Source of the DNA: Hallerella sp963597395
GTDB lineage: Bacteria > Fibrobacterota > Fibrobacteria > Fibrobacterales > Fibrobacteraceae
Direction of reading: 5' to 3'
NCBI GenBank assembly: GCA_963597395.1
Contig: CAVBPX010000012.1
Coordinates: 1 to 47,880, forward strand
Length of the DNA stretch: 47,880 bases
The stretch's first letter is position 1. Each line of letters opens with the position of its first letter. A program made the translations under genes and the position numbers. Below are positions 1 to 7,680 of the stretch, in pieces. The notes beneath the pieces were generated by a model. It had not been told where the DNA came from. It was given only the letters and a program-made list of their open reading frames with translations, and did not search any database.

Positions 1-399
1 CCATCCCGCAGTTCAGAACTTAGTTGAGAGAACTTGGAACTTAGATTCGCGAAGCGATCTCTATTCCAACACTCCACTCTTCACACTCCACTCTGAACTA
101 AGCACTCAGTTCCAAGTTCTGACTACGGATCCTACCTGCCTGCCCGCAGCAGGCGGGCCTGTCGGCAGACAGGTCGGTCGCGTTGCTCCTTCCAGGTTAA
201 CATCATTCCGGAGGGTTCAAACAAACCGACAGAAGCCACGATCCACCGTCATTCTGGAGCAACTGAAAGGAGCGATGGAATCCATTTCGAAATGGCGCCC
301 GCTTCAGGAAAACGTCGGGATTTGTGAAGATTGGAAGGCTGTTCAGTAAAAAGAAATAAACTTGGGCTATTATTTATTTGAATTACTATATTGCGCCCT
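1..399. repeat. Repeat-rich intergenic spacer
   Basis: No gene is supported here; an antisense frame at 249-704 is only a shadow of the MATE gene. The stretch holds low-complexity tracts of ACTCCACTCT/TCACACTCC type (about 75-105), repeated AACTTAG and GTTCCAAGTTCT words, a GC-rich inverted repeat around 134-176 (CCTGCC/GGCGGG, then CCTGTC-ggca-GACAGG), and a dispersed motif CGTCATTCTGGAGC (247-260) followed by GCGATGGAATCC. The same words recur at 45325-45545 and 47737-47880, so this is a family of intergenic repeats rather than unique sequence. Its function is unknown. Confidence 0.7.
362..392 (+). promoter_or_regulatory. Candidate promoter of the MATE gene (leaderless)
   Basis: TATATT at 387-392 resembles a -10 hexamer and lies 7 bases before the ATG at 400. 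TTGGGC at 362-367 is a weak -35 with a 19-base spacer. There is no Shine-Dalgarno sequence before the ATG, so transcription could begin at or beside the start codon. This is inferred from sequence only. Confidence 0.35.
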
Positions 400-1767
400 A
401 TGAAAAACCTGGAACGCGATAAACTGGATTTTGGCAAGATGAACATCCCCGAGTTGTTCGTCAAGCTTTTTGTCCCGACGCTTATCGGGATGATTTTCAT
501 GTCCATCTTCAACGTGGTGGACGGCATCTTTGTGGGCAAGGGAATTTCGAGCGACGCCCTTGCCGCGGTGAACATTGCGGCTCCCGTCTTCCTTTTTTCG
601 TCGGCGGTGTCCCTGATGTTTGCGAGCGGCGTGAGCGTTGTGGCCGCGGCGCATCTTGCCCAGGGAAACGTGAAGGCGGCAAACATCAACGCGACGCAGT
701 CCATTTTGGTGCCGCTCGTTTTGATGGTTGCGCTTTCCTGTGTTATTTTCTTTTTTCCGGAGAGGCTGAACTTTCTTTTTGGCGGAACGGAACTTCTGTT
801 GCCCTACGTGCGGGACTATTTGCACGGAATTTATCTGTTCCCCGTGCTGGGCGTCTTTTTGATGGTCGGGTCGTTTCTTATTCGTCTGGACGGCGCGCCT
901 AAAATGGCGATGTCGGTGAACATCGTTTCGGCGCTTCTGAACATCTTTTTGGACTGGCTCTTTATTTTTCCGTTGAATTGCGGTATTTGGGGAGCGGCCG
1001 TCGCGACCGTCATTTCGGAAACGGTCGGCGTCATCATGGTCATGACCTATCTTTTGAAGTTTTCGAAGACTATTCGTTTTTACCGGCTGAAAATTTCCCG
1101 GACGAGCCTCTATCTCACGATTCGAAATTCCTGCTATATGATGAAGCTCGGGTTCTCGACGTTTCTTGGCGAAGTGGCCGTCTCGGCCATTATCATCGTC
1201 GGAAACTATATGTTTATCAAGTATTTGCACGAGGACGGCGTCGCGGCCTTTAGCGTCGCCTGTTATCTGTTTCCGCTCATTTTTATTTTCGGAAATGCGA
1301 TTGCGCAAAGCCAGCTTCCGATTATCAGCTACAACAACGGACTTAAAAGGCTTGACCGCGTCAAGGCGACCGTCAAAATTTCATTGGTCGCAACCGTCAT
1401 TCTCGGCGTTCTCATCAGTCTTTTGAGCATTCTCCTTTGCAGTCCGCTGATGACGCTTTTCCTTGACCACGGGACGGAACCGTATGCCATTGCGATGCGG
1501 GGATTTCCCTATTTTGCCGCGGGCTTTGTCTTTATCTCGATGAACCTTGTGGGCATCGGCATTTACCAGGGCCTCGAAAAGGCGAACACGGCCATCGTCT
1601 TTATGTTCCTCCGCGGGCTGGTCCTTTCCATTCCGTGCTTTATTTTGCTCCCCGTGATTCTCGGCGAAAAGGGACTTTGGCTTGCCATCCCCGTTGCGGA
1701 AACGATTACGTTTGCCCTGATGACCGCCTACACGCTTTTCCGAGTGCGGAAAATGGGGCAAATCTGA
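400..1767 (+). CDS. MATE family multidrug/Na+ efflux transporter
   Basis: An integral membrane antiporter of 455 residues, the usual MATE length, with about twelve hydrophobic segments in two similar halves. MATE proteins export cationic drugs or metabolites in exchange for Na+ or H+. The N-terminal half opens with a soluble stretch, then FVPTLIGMIFMSIFNVVDG, the typical first helix in which a transport pore forms between two bundles. ATG at 400 is preferred to an in-frame TTG at 391 because the TTG lies inside a -10-like TATATT. The gene stands alone and converges on mscL through a bidirectional terminator. Family assignment is firm; the substrate cannot be told. Confidence 0.9.
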   Translation: MKNLERDKLDFGKMNIPELFVKLFVPTLIGMIFMSIFNVVDGIFVGKGISSDALAAVNIAAPVFLFSSAVSLMFASGVSVVAAAHLAQGNVKAANINATQSILVPLVLMVALSCVIFFFPERLNFLFGGTELLLPYVRDYLHGIYLFPVLGVFLMVGSFLIRLDGAPKMAMSVNIVSALLNIFLDWLFIFPLNCGIWGAAVATVISETVGVIMVMTYLLKFSKTIRFYRLKISRTSLYLTIRNSCYMMKLGFSTFLGEVAVSAIIIVGNYMFIKYLHEDGVAAFSVACYLFPLIFIFGNAIAQSQLPIISYNNGLKRLDRVKATVKISLVATVILGVLISLLSILLCSPLMTLFLDHGTEPYAIAMRGFPYFAAGFVFISMNLVGIGIYQGLEKANTAIVFMFLRGLVLSIPCFILLPVILGEKGLWLAIPVAETITFALMTAYTLFRVRKMGQI

Positions 1768-1778
1768 GAAATAAAAAT

Positions 1779-1804
1779 GCCCCGGTTTGCCGGGGCGTTT
1801 TTTT
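1779..1804. terminator. Bidirectional rho-independent terminator
   Basis: A perfect 7-bp stem GCCCCGG/CCGGGGC with a TTTG loop (1779-1796) is followed by a T-run on the plus strand and preceded by an A-run, so it can serve both the MATE gene and the converging mscL, whose stop codon lies in the T-run. Confidence 0.9.
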
Positions 1805-2246
1805 ACTTGTTCTTCAGCAGGTCGCGAATTTCGGTGAGAAGGACTTCTTCCTTCGATGGGGCCGGCGGTGCGGGAGGTTCGGCGGGCTTTTCTTCCTGCT
1901 TCCGCATGTTCTGCATAAATCCGAGGAACTTCTTCATGACGAGGAAGACGACAATGGCGACAATCAGGAAATCGACCACGCCGCCGATAAAGCTTCCGTA
2001 GGGAATGGCGACGCCCGCGTCCGTCGTGTACGAAAGCGCCTTGAGGCCTTCGCCCGCATCCTTTGCTCCGCCCATCGCGATGAGTGCCGTTACGCAGGGC
2101 ATCACGATGTCGTTTACGAACGATGTGACGATTTTTCCGAAAGCGCCGCCGATAATGACACCGATAGCCATATCGACAATGTTGCCCTTGAATGCAAACG
2201 CCTTGAATTCTTCGATGAGGCTTGTCGCCTTTCCTTTAATGCCCAT
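1803..2246 (-). CDS. mscL: Large-conductance mechanosensitive channel MscL
   Basis: A 147-residue inner-membrane channel that opens under membrane tension to release solutes during osmotic downshock. The N-terminal amphipathic segment (IKGKATSLIEEFKAFAFKGN) is followed by the glycine-rich pore helix DMAIGVIIGGAFGKIV, a periplasmic loop, a second membrane helix (FLIVAIVVFLVMK) and a charged C-terminal helix, as in MscL of other bacteria. The loop before the charged tail is Pro/Ala-rich. The start has a clear AGGAG Shine-Dalgarno sequence, which lies inside a short palindrome (2245-2259) covering the start codon. It is divergent from the EamA transporter gene. Confidence 0.95.
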   Translation of the reverse strand: MGIKGKATSLIEEFKAFAFKGNIVDMAIGVIIGGAFGKIVTSFVNDIVMPCVTALIAMGGAKDAGEGLKALSYTTDAGVAIPYGSFIGGVVDFLIVAIVVFLVMKKFLGFMQNMRKQEEKPAEPPAPPAPSKEEVLLTEIRDLLKNK

Positions 2247-2259
2247 AAGGACTCCTTAT
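2245..2259. promoter_or_regulatory. Palindrome over the mscL start and RBS
   Basis: ATAAGGA-C-TCCTTAT is a perfect 7-base palindrome with a one-base spacer that covers the mscL Shine-Dalgarno sequence and two bases of its ATG. It may be chance arising from the AAGGAG motif, or a small operator. With no real loop it is unlikely to fold as an mRNA hairpin. Confidence 0.3.
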
Positions 2260-2285
2260 TGAATTTTAAAACAAGAATAAATTTT

Positions 2286-2314
2286 TTGCGGCAAATTGTC
2301 ACGATTGCTATCTT
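2286..2314 (+). promoter_or_regulatory. Candidate promoter of the EamA transporter (leaderless)
   Basis: TTGCGG (2286-2291) and TATCTT (2309-2314) are separated by exactly 17 bases and resemble a sigma-70 promoter. The ATG follows 6 bases after the -10 hexamer, so the mRNA would have almost no leader; no usable Shine-Dalgarno sequence is present. Confidence 0.45.
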
Positions 2315-2320
2315 TGGGGT

Positions 2321-3193
2321 ATGTTGTGGGTCACACTTGCGGTCGGTTCCGCCCTTTTTCTGGGCTTTTACGATATTTCCAAAAAGAAGGCCCTCACCGG
2401 GAACGCGGTTTTGCCCGTTCTCTTTTTGGTGAGCCTCACGTGCGCCGTTTTGCTTTCGCCCGTATATTTTGCCGGGATGATTCCGGAATTTTCCCTGGCG
2501 GAACATTTGAGGCTGATGCTCAAGGCGGTGATTGTCACGACGAGCTGGTTTTTTACGTTTCACGCCGTTTCGAGGCTCCCGCTGAGCATTACGGCTCCCG
2601 TCCGGGCGAGCGCGCCCATCTTTACCATTGCGATGGCCGTTGCATTTATGGGCGAACGTCCGGGCCTTTGGGAATGGGTGGGCATCGGAATTTCCCTCGT
2701 CGGCTATTTTCTGATGAGCATTGCGTCCCGGCGGGAAACGGGGCATTTTTTTACGAACGTCTGGATCCTTTCGATGTTCTTCGGGACGTTTCTCGGGTCG
2801 GTGAGCGGCGTCTATGACAAGTTTTTATTGCAACGCGCGCATTTGGACCCGCTGGGGGTGCAGTTCTTTTATAACATCTACATGGCGGTTTTGCAGGGCG
2901 CTCTCATTCTTTCGGGGCGAATTTTTTCGAAAGGGAGCGCGCCGAGGACCCCGTTCCGTTTTCGGTGGGTCATTCTGCTCGTGGGCGTTTTTCTGGTGGC
3001 GGCCGACAGGTTCTACTTTTTGGCGGTGCACGAGCCGGATGCGCTGATTTCCGTCGTTACGATTATCCGGCGGTCCAATGTTCTCATCAGCTTTTTGGGC
3101 GGGCTTCTGTTTTTTCACGAAAGGCGCTCCGCATTCAAGAGCCTTGCCATGGCGGCTATACTTCTCGGGCTCTTTTGCTTTGCAATGAAGTAG
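2321..3193 (+). CDS. DMT superfamily (EamA) transporter
   Basis: A 290-residue membrane protein with about ten hydrophobic helices arranged as two EamA repeats, the normal size for the drug/metabolite transporter superfamily. The first repeat ends near LPLSITAPVRASAPIFTIAM and the second near the corresponding VTIIRRSNVLISFLGGLLFF, the conserved helix-4 region of each half. Such proteins move amino acids, nucleosides or other metabolites across the inner membrane; the substrate cannot be read from sequence. A MITE-like element begins 6 bases after its stop codon. Confidence 0.85.
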   Translation: MLWVTLAVGSALFLGFYDISKKKALTGNAVLPVLFLVSLTCAVLLSPVYFAGMIPEFSLAEHLRLMLKAVIVTTSWFFTFHAVSRLPLSITAPVRASAPIFTIAMAVAFMGERPGLWEWVGIGISLVGYFLMSIASRRETGHFFTNVWILSMFFGTFLGSVSGVYDKFLLQRAHLDPLGVQFFYNIYMAVLQGALILSGRIFSKGSAPRTPFRFRWVILLVGVFLVAADRFYFLAVHEPDALISVVTIIRRSNVLISFLGGLLFFHERRSAFKSLAMAAILLGLFCFAMK

Positions 3194-3198
3194 TTTTT

Positions 3199-3358
3199 GG
3201 TCACCTCTAAAAATTCATTTTCAAAAATTTGGTTGCGACGCTTTGCGCTGGTTCGTCATTCAAAGTGCCAAATACCGGGAGTATTTGCCACTTTTCATTC
3301 CTGCCATCGCTTGGTCTCACTCAAATTTTCTTAACCAAAGCAATTTTTAGAGGTTCCC
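3199..3358. repeat. MITE-like element, copy A (160 bp)
   Basis: The left end is GGTCACCTCTAAAAATT (3199-3215) and the right end AATTTTTAGAGGTTCCC (3342-3358); these are inverted repeats with a few mismatches near the tip. The reverse complement matches copy C (27218-27338) over both arms with few differences. Copy A also has about 40 extra bases in the middle, which form an inverted repeat AAGTGCCAAATAC-cggga-GTATTTGCCACTT (about 3260-3292). There is no coding capacity. It fills nearly all the space between the EamA gene and the stop codon of the SIR2-like gene, leaving only 2 bases before that stop. Confidence 0.8.
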
Positions 3359-3360
3359 TT

Positions 3361-4344
3361 TTAGAACATTTCGGACAGAAATTCCTTGGCGTCCTGGCAT
3401 GCGAGGTTTTCCTTTCCGAAAAGGCGCTCGAGCCTTGCGATTTCCGGGGAATCTTTCTTTTCGAACACGACGACCTTGCGGATTCTGTCCCGGTGCTTGA
3501 GCAGAAACGGGAAGCTGTTCCCGTCCGTTTGCGGAAATCCGTAGCCGATGACGAAAATCTCGTCCGCGTGCGAAAGAAAATAGTCCGCCTTTGACCAGAT
3601 GACGTTGAAAAGGCTCCCCTTTAGGAAGGATTCCTTGGCATGGGCCATCGGAATAAAGATGGGATTGTCCTTTTCGTACATCGGAAAGCTGCGGTCGTTC
3701 CGTTCGATGCGGCAGACGTTCTTGATGTCGAATTCCTCGCCCGCGCCCTTGACCGCATACCAGTTGAGCGACCCGTGGAGCTTCAGCAGATCGACCGTCC
3801 GTTCGCGCGGGCTGTTTTGTGCGGAGCGGTCCGCCCTTTCCATGTTCACCCCGTAATCGATGGACGTCGATTGGAAAAGGTTCGGGTCCTGCAGAACCTG
3901 ATCCTCTATCAGCGTATCGTAGTTGAAGGAAAGAATCAGATTGTCGCGCCGGGAATTTTTCCGGTCGTTCGAGACGGCGGAAAGAAACTTGGAAAGCACG
4001 CGGGAAGCCTGTTCGGAAAGCGGCACCGTCCGCCGCATGGACATGGCGATAAACCGCAAAAGCTCAAACCGGAGCTCCGCATGCCGCAAGCGTTCGGCCT
4101 CGCTCGGAAAAATTTGCGCGGCGAGGATGATGGTTGCGACCGATTCGATTTTGAGGTATTCCGCTTCGCTATGGCAAAGTTCGCGGAGCCAGTAGCAATA
4201 GTTTCTGAGATTGAGACATTCGTTTCCGATGCCGTCCGGAATTCGGGCGTTCAGATCCTTGAGCGTCGGCATTTCGGGGCAAAAGGACTTGCTGAAGCCC
4301 GATCCGACGAGAAAGACCCGGCGATAGTTGTCGGCGGTGCTCAG
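3361..4344 (-). CDS. SIR2-like domain protein, probable CTG start
   Basis: A predicted 327-residue protein of the SIR2_2-like class, whose members bind or cleave NAD and often act in antiphage defence. Visible motifs: VFLVGSGFS (residues 10-18, the N-terminal Gly-rich NAD-binding turn), SFNYDTL (139-145), LHGSLNW (189-195, catalytic-type His) and VIGYGFPQTD (265-274). The first ATG (4272) would delete the glycine motif. The open frame runs back only to CTG at 4344, one codon after the TAG of the dksA-like gene, in the same frame. A GGGG lies 9 bases before the CTG. So a CTG start or stop-codon readthrough is implied. A MITE-like copy abuts its 3' end. The family is firm; the start and the role are inferred. 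Confidence 0.75.
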   Translation of the reverse strand: MSTADNYRRVFLVGSGFSKSFCPEMPTLKDLNARIPDGIGNECLNLRNYCYWLRELCHSEAEYLKIESVATIILAAQIFPSEAERLRHAELRFELLRFIAMSMRRTVPLSEQASRVLSKFLSAVSNDRKNSRRDNLILSFNYDTLIEDQVLQDPNLFQSTSIDYGVNMERADRSAQNSPRERTVDLLKLHGSLNWYAVKGAGEEFDIKNVCRIERNDRSFPMYEKDNPIFIPMAHAKESFLKGSLFNVIWSKADYFLSHADEIFVIGYGFPQTDGNSFPFLLKHRDRIRKVVVFEKKDSPEIARLERLFGKENLACQDAKEFLSEMF

Positions 4345-4347
4345 GAG

Positions 4348-4818
4348 CTATTTCCCCGCGGCCTGTTCGCGCCGCTGTTGTTCCACAAACAGCCGAGCCA
4401 TTTCGATGCGGCTCTCTTCGCGTTCGCGCTTTTTGGTTTCGGACTTGCAGTTGACGCACTTTGTGGCCGTGGGAACGGCTTCGAGGCGCGCCTTTGGAAT
4501 CAGCTGCTTGCAGACTTTGCAAATGCCGAACGTCCCGTCCTCGATGCGGTGGAGGGCCTCTTCGAGATAGACGAGATATTTTCCGTCGCGGGCGGCGAGG
4601 TCGAAGTTCGTCTCTAAGGAGTTGTAGTCCGAGGCGACGTCCGCCAGGTGCGTTGCGTAGCCGGCGGTTTCGCCGCCCTGGTCGCGCTGACCCTGAAACG
4701 ATTCGTTGCCGGAAACGGCTCCCTGAGCGGTCACCAGCTGACGGCGACGTTCCAAAAGCAGGGCCTTGAAGTATTCCAGGTCCTTTTTCGCCATTTTCAC
4801 TTGCTTCTTTTCGGCCAT
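4348..4818 (-). CDS. dksA: DksA/TraR-type C4 zinc-finger protein
   Basis: A 156-residue protein with an N-terminal helical region and a C4 zinc finger formed by C100, C103, C121 and C124 (CKVC...CVNC), the hallmark of the DksA/TraR family. Members bind the secondary channel of RNA polymerase and, often with ppGpp, tune rRNA and amino-acid promoters. The coiled-coil tip here reads HLADVASD, which differs from the E. coli DksA tip, so it may be a DksA-like paralogue rather than a true orthologue. The start has an AGGA Shine-Dalgarno 7 bases upstream. Its TAG stop is followed in the same frame by the SIR2-like coding region. Confidence 0.85.
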   Translation of the reverse strand: MAEKKQVKMAKKDLEYFKALLLERRRQLVTAQGAVSGNESFQGQRDQGGETAGYATHLADVASDYNSLETNFDLAARDGKYLVYLEEALHRIEDGTFGICKVCKQLIPKARLEAVPTATKCVNCKSETKKREREESRIEMARLFVEQQRREQAAGK

Positions 4819-4922
4819 ACCGAGTTCCTCGCGGCGGGGCGCCCGGAATTGGACGCCCTGTTTAGCCCCCTTAAAGTATTCTTTTTTTGCGAAAACGGTT
4901 CAACTTTTGTAAAAAAATTAAA

Positions 4923-4963
4923 GGTCACCTCCAAAAATTGCTTTGGTCAATTTAGAGGTGACC
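4923..4963. repeat. MITE-like element, mini copy B (41 bp)
   Basis: GGTCACCTCCAAAAATT at the left and AATTTAGAGGTGACC at the right are the element's terminal inverted repeats, separated by only GCTTTGGTC. It looks like an internally deleted form of copies A and C. It lies between the stop of the epimerase gene (4974) and the start of the dksA-like gene (4818), so it forms part of the dksA upstream region. As RNA it could fold into a long hairpin. Confidence 0.75.
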
Positions 4964-4973
4964 TAAGGCTTCG

Positions 4974-5957
4974 CTAAAAAGTCGAAAAATCCGCTCCCCA
5001 GAGGAGTTCGACGGACTTTTCCGGCGAAATTTCAATGAGTTCGCGGTGATGGTTCAGCACGTCCGGCGCGGACGTCATCGGTTCGACGGCGATGGCCTCG
5101 GCGTTTGGCGGCGTGTAAAGCTGTACGCCGCGGTAAAGGCCCTTTCCCGTTTTTTGCCAGACGTCTATCCGCTCGCCGGTCTTTTGGCTTTGGAGCGAAA
5201 TCGTTTCCCTTTCGTTTGAACCGGTGTCAAAAGAGAAGTAGTCGTTGATTTCCGTCTTGCCGAGCGTCGAAGTGCCCGTAAACCGTTCTTCCGGTTCGAA
5301 GTTCCCCGTGGGAATGTCGGCAAAGTTTACGAGCGCCCTGTGGCACTTGGGAAGCGTAATCGTGAGGTCCTTTCTTTTGCATCCGAGCATAAAGTAGGGA
5401 TGGAACCCCTGTGCATAGGGAAGCGTTTCCGTGCCCGTATTTTCGACAATGGACTTTACCGTAAAGGACGTTCCGAAGAAGGTGTAGATGTTTGTAATTC
5501 GATACGGGAATGGGAATCCTTCGTCCCCTTTGAACGTATATTCGAGGACGAGTTCCGCGGATTTTTCTTCGGTAGTAAAGGACTTCATGACCCAGTCGTC
5601 GTCAAACAGGAATCCGTGCACGGCGTGGAGCGACCAGCTGACATTGTTCAGAAGCCGGTAGGTTTCCCCTTTCCACTCCCAGACGGCATTGTTCGTGCGG
5701 CCCGGGAACGGCGAAAGGCATGCGCCCGCGTTGAGGTCCTGGTGAACTTCCCAGAACATCCTGTTGTCGCGGTAGCCGTAAAGAAGTTCGTGCGTTTTTC
5801 CGCCTTCGGAAACCCGCCATCCGTTGAGCGCCGCGCCATAACCGGCGACTACTTCCAGCTCGTTTTCGTCCGCATGGATAATGTAGCGTTCAATTTTTTC
5901 GACCCTTCCAAAGGAGCCGGCATTTTCGAAAGGTTTTGATTCAAGTGAAAAGCGCAT
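4974..5957 (-). CDS. Aldose 1-epimerase (galactose mutarotase) family protein
   Basis: A 327-residue cytosolic protein of the galactose mutarotase superfamily, which interconverts alpha and beta anomers of sugars such as galactose or glucose. Family residues are recognisable: the sugar-contacting FPGRTNN-type segment (84-90), HGF (114-116), the catalytic-acid histidine in AQGFHPYF (H186) and the catalytic-base glutamate in VEPMTSAPD (E292). A strong GGAGG Shine-Dalgarno supports the start. The length is normal. It follows the GLUG lipoprotein gene by 44 bases on the same strand and may be co-transcribed with it. It could instead act on a phosphorylated or other sugar, as the YeaD branch does. 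Confidence 0.85.
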   Translation of the reverse strand: MRFSLESKPFENAGSFGRVEKIERYIIHADENELEVVAGYGAALNGWRVSEGGKTHELLYGYRDNRMFWEVHQDLNAGACLSPFPGRTNNAVWEWKGETYRLLNNVSWSLHAVHGFLFDDDWVMKSFTTEEKSAELVLEYTFKGDEGFPFPYRITNIYTFFGTSFTVKSIVENTGTETLPYAQGFHPYFMLGCKRKDLTITLPKCHRALVNFADIPTGNFEPEERFTGTSTLGKTEINDYFSFDTGSNERETISLQSQKTGERIDVWQKTGKGLYRGVQLYTPPNAEAIAVEPMTSAPDVLNHHRELIEISPEKSVELLWGADFSTF

Positions 5958-6001
5958 AGTAAATTCCTCCGTGAATGTGCTTTTGGTGGAAAGATAATAT
6001 A

Positions 6002-7585
6002 CTAATTTCCGGAAAGGTTTGGAAAGCCGCCGTTTTGAGAATCTTCGAGCGTCCAGCCTTCACCGAGAAGTTCGAGAAATTTCTCCGATGTCATTTCGGC
6101 TTCGGTTTTGGCCGTTGCCGAACCACCGCCGTTGTTCGCTCCGAACGGTTCCTGCCCGTTGGAACTCAGGTAGTAATAATCCGCCATCGTCGCATTGTAG
6201 TTGTAGCCTATCATGTTTCCGATGAGGGAATCTCCATCGACTTTGGCGGTTGTATAGGCGCTGCTTGTGACGCCCTCTTCATTGTACCCGGCGATTCCGC
6301 CGACATAAATCTTTCCGGTGACGGTTTCCCTGTTAAAAAGATTTTTTGTTGTCGAGGAAATGGTTTTGCCGAAAACCCCGCCGCTGTAATTTTCGCCGGA
6401 AATTTTGCCCGTATTCCCGGCGCCGGTGACGGTTCCTTCGCAGACGAATCCGGTGATTCCCGCCGTATAGGAGGCGCCTTCGACTTCGGCTTCGTTGATG
6501 GCGTTTTGAATTTTTCCGCAATAAGAATAATTGTTGCAGTAATCTTTACTTGAATATACCGATGTATAGCCTCCGCAGGCTCCGAGAATGCCGCCCGTAA
6601 AATGCGTGCCCGATATTTTGCCGGAATTTTTCAATGCGCGAACGAAATTTTCCTCCTGGTTGTTGATTTTTCCTGCGATTCCGCCGACGAGGCCGCTGCC
6701 GTTGATTTGCGCCGTGTTTTGGGCGCTGTCGATTTCCACGTAAGAGGCGGAGCCTACAATCCCGCCGACCTGTTTACTTCCGGAGATGTTTCCGGAATTG
6801 ACGACCCGCTTGATTTTTGAAGCGGTAAAGCTGCCTTTGTAAGAGGACGCTCCGACAATTCCTCCGACGTTTTCCGTTCCGATGACGGTTGCCTTGTTCG
6901 AAACGTTCTGGATCGTTCCGGTATTGTAGCCGACAATTCCGGCCGTCTGCTTTCCGCCCTGAAGCCAGGAATCGGAGACGGTTACGTTTTGAACCGTTCC
7001 GCTGCTGTTTCCAAAAAGCCCGTTATGGGAACTGGTCGTGTTGATGAAAATGCCTGAAACGGAATGTCCGTCACCGTCAAAGTTTCCGGTAAATTTTACA
7101 TCGGAGTTTCCGATGGGAGTCCATTTGACGAGCTTTCCCGAGTCGGCCGTCAATTCGCCTTTTTTGTTCAGAATGCCGGAATCGGAAAGGAGGATGTCTG
7201 CGCCGAGCTTGAAGAATTTTCCCGCGTATTCGCTTTCGGAGGCATTTGTGACAAAGGAAAGGTAGGCAAGCTGTTCGGCGGTTAAAACGATGTAGGGATT
7301 TGACGCCGTTCCGTTTCCGCATGCAAACGATTTGGCCGTTGTTCCGTCCCAGGCGATGCCCGGCGTCCCATTGCAGTTTTCCGGAACTTTTTCGGATGAT
7401 GAACTCGAACTTTCGGCGGCATCCGAATTTTTGTTCGAACTGCTGCTTTCTTCCAAAACGCTTTTGACGGACGAACTGGAGCTGCTTTCTTTTTCGGGGG
7501 CGCTGACGGTACTTGTGGAACATGCCGCAAGGATTGCAATTGCCCCAAAAACAGCAAAATTTTTAACCCTGTCTCCGTTTTTCAT
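6002..7585 (-). CDS. GLUG-repeat lipoprotein
   Basis: A 527-residue secreted lipoprotein. The signal peptide ends with the lipobox ILAAC (C22) and is followed by a Ser-rich linker (about 30-65) that tethers the protein to the membrane. The rest carries about ten divergent repeats of the form VGGIVG-x-n-GTIQN, the GLUG motif seen in surface and adhesin-like proteins, predicted to stack as a beta-helix. An internal CNNYSYCG-type cysteine pair breaks the repeat near the middle. The start at 7585 is chosen over an in-frame ATG at 7627 because it gives a proper signal peptide and has AGGA upstream. A cell-surface carbohydrate-binding or adhesion role is inferred. Confidence 0.85.
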   Translation of the reverse strand: MKNGDRVKNFAVFGAIAILAACSTSTVSAPEKESSSSSSVKSVLEESSSSNKNSDAAESSSSSSEKVPENCNGTPGIAWDGTTAKSFACGNGTASNPYIVLTAEQLAYLSFVTNASESEYAGKFFKLGADILLSDSGILNKKGELTADSGKLVKWTPIGNSDVKFTGNFDGDGHSVSGIFINTTSSHNGLFGNSSGTVQNVTVSDSWLQGGKQTAGIVGYNTGTIQNVSNKATVIGTENVGGIVGASSYKGSFTASKIKRVVNSGNISGSKQVGGIVGSASYVEIDSAQNTAQINGSGLVGGIAGKINNQEENFVRALKNSGKISGTHFTGGILGACGGYTSVYSSKDYCNNYSYCGKIQNAINEAEVEGASYTAGITGFVCEGTVTGAGNTGKISGENYSGGVFGKTISSTTKNLFNRETVTGKIYVGGIAGYNEEGVTSSAYTTAKVDGDSLIGNMIGYNYNATMADYYYLSSNGQEPFGANNGGGSATAKTEAEMTSEKFLELLGEGWTLEDSQNGGFPNLSGN

Positions 7586-7680
7586 TGTGCATCCTGTTGT
7601 TTGCGGTTTGTCAAGACTCTTTTTCAAATATATCTTATTCGGTTAAATTTTGTAGTTTGAATTTCAAAAAAGGAGTTCCT

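Noticed and set aside
3199..3358. Insertion sequence or truncated transposase
   Set aside because: No open frame in the element encodes transposase-like motifs, and target duplications are not clear, so only a MITE-like repeat is reported.
4348..4818. A DksA-SIR2 fusion as the annotated product
   Set aside because: TAG separates the two regions and a normal DksA C-terminus precedes it; readthrough is kept only as a hypothesis.
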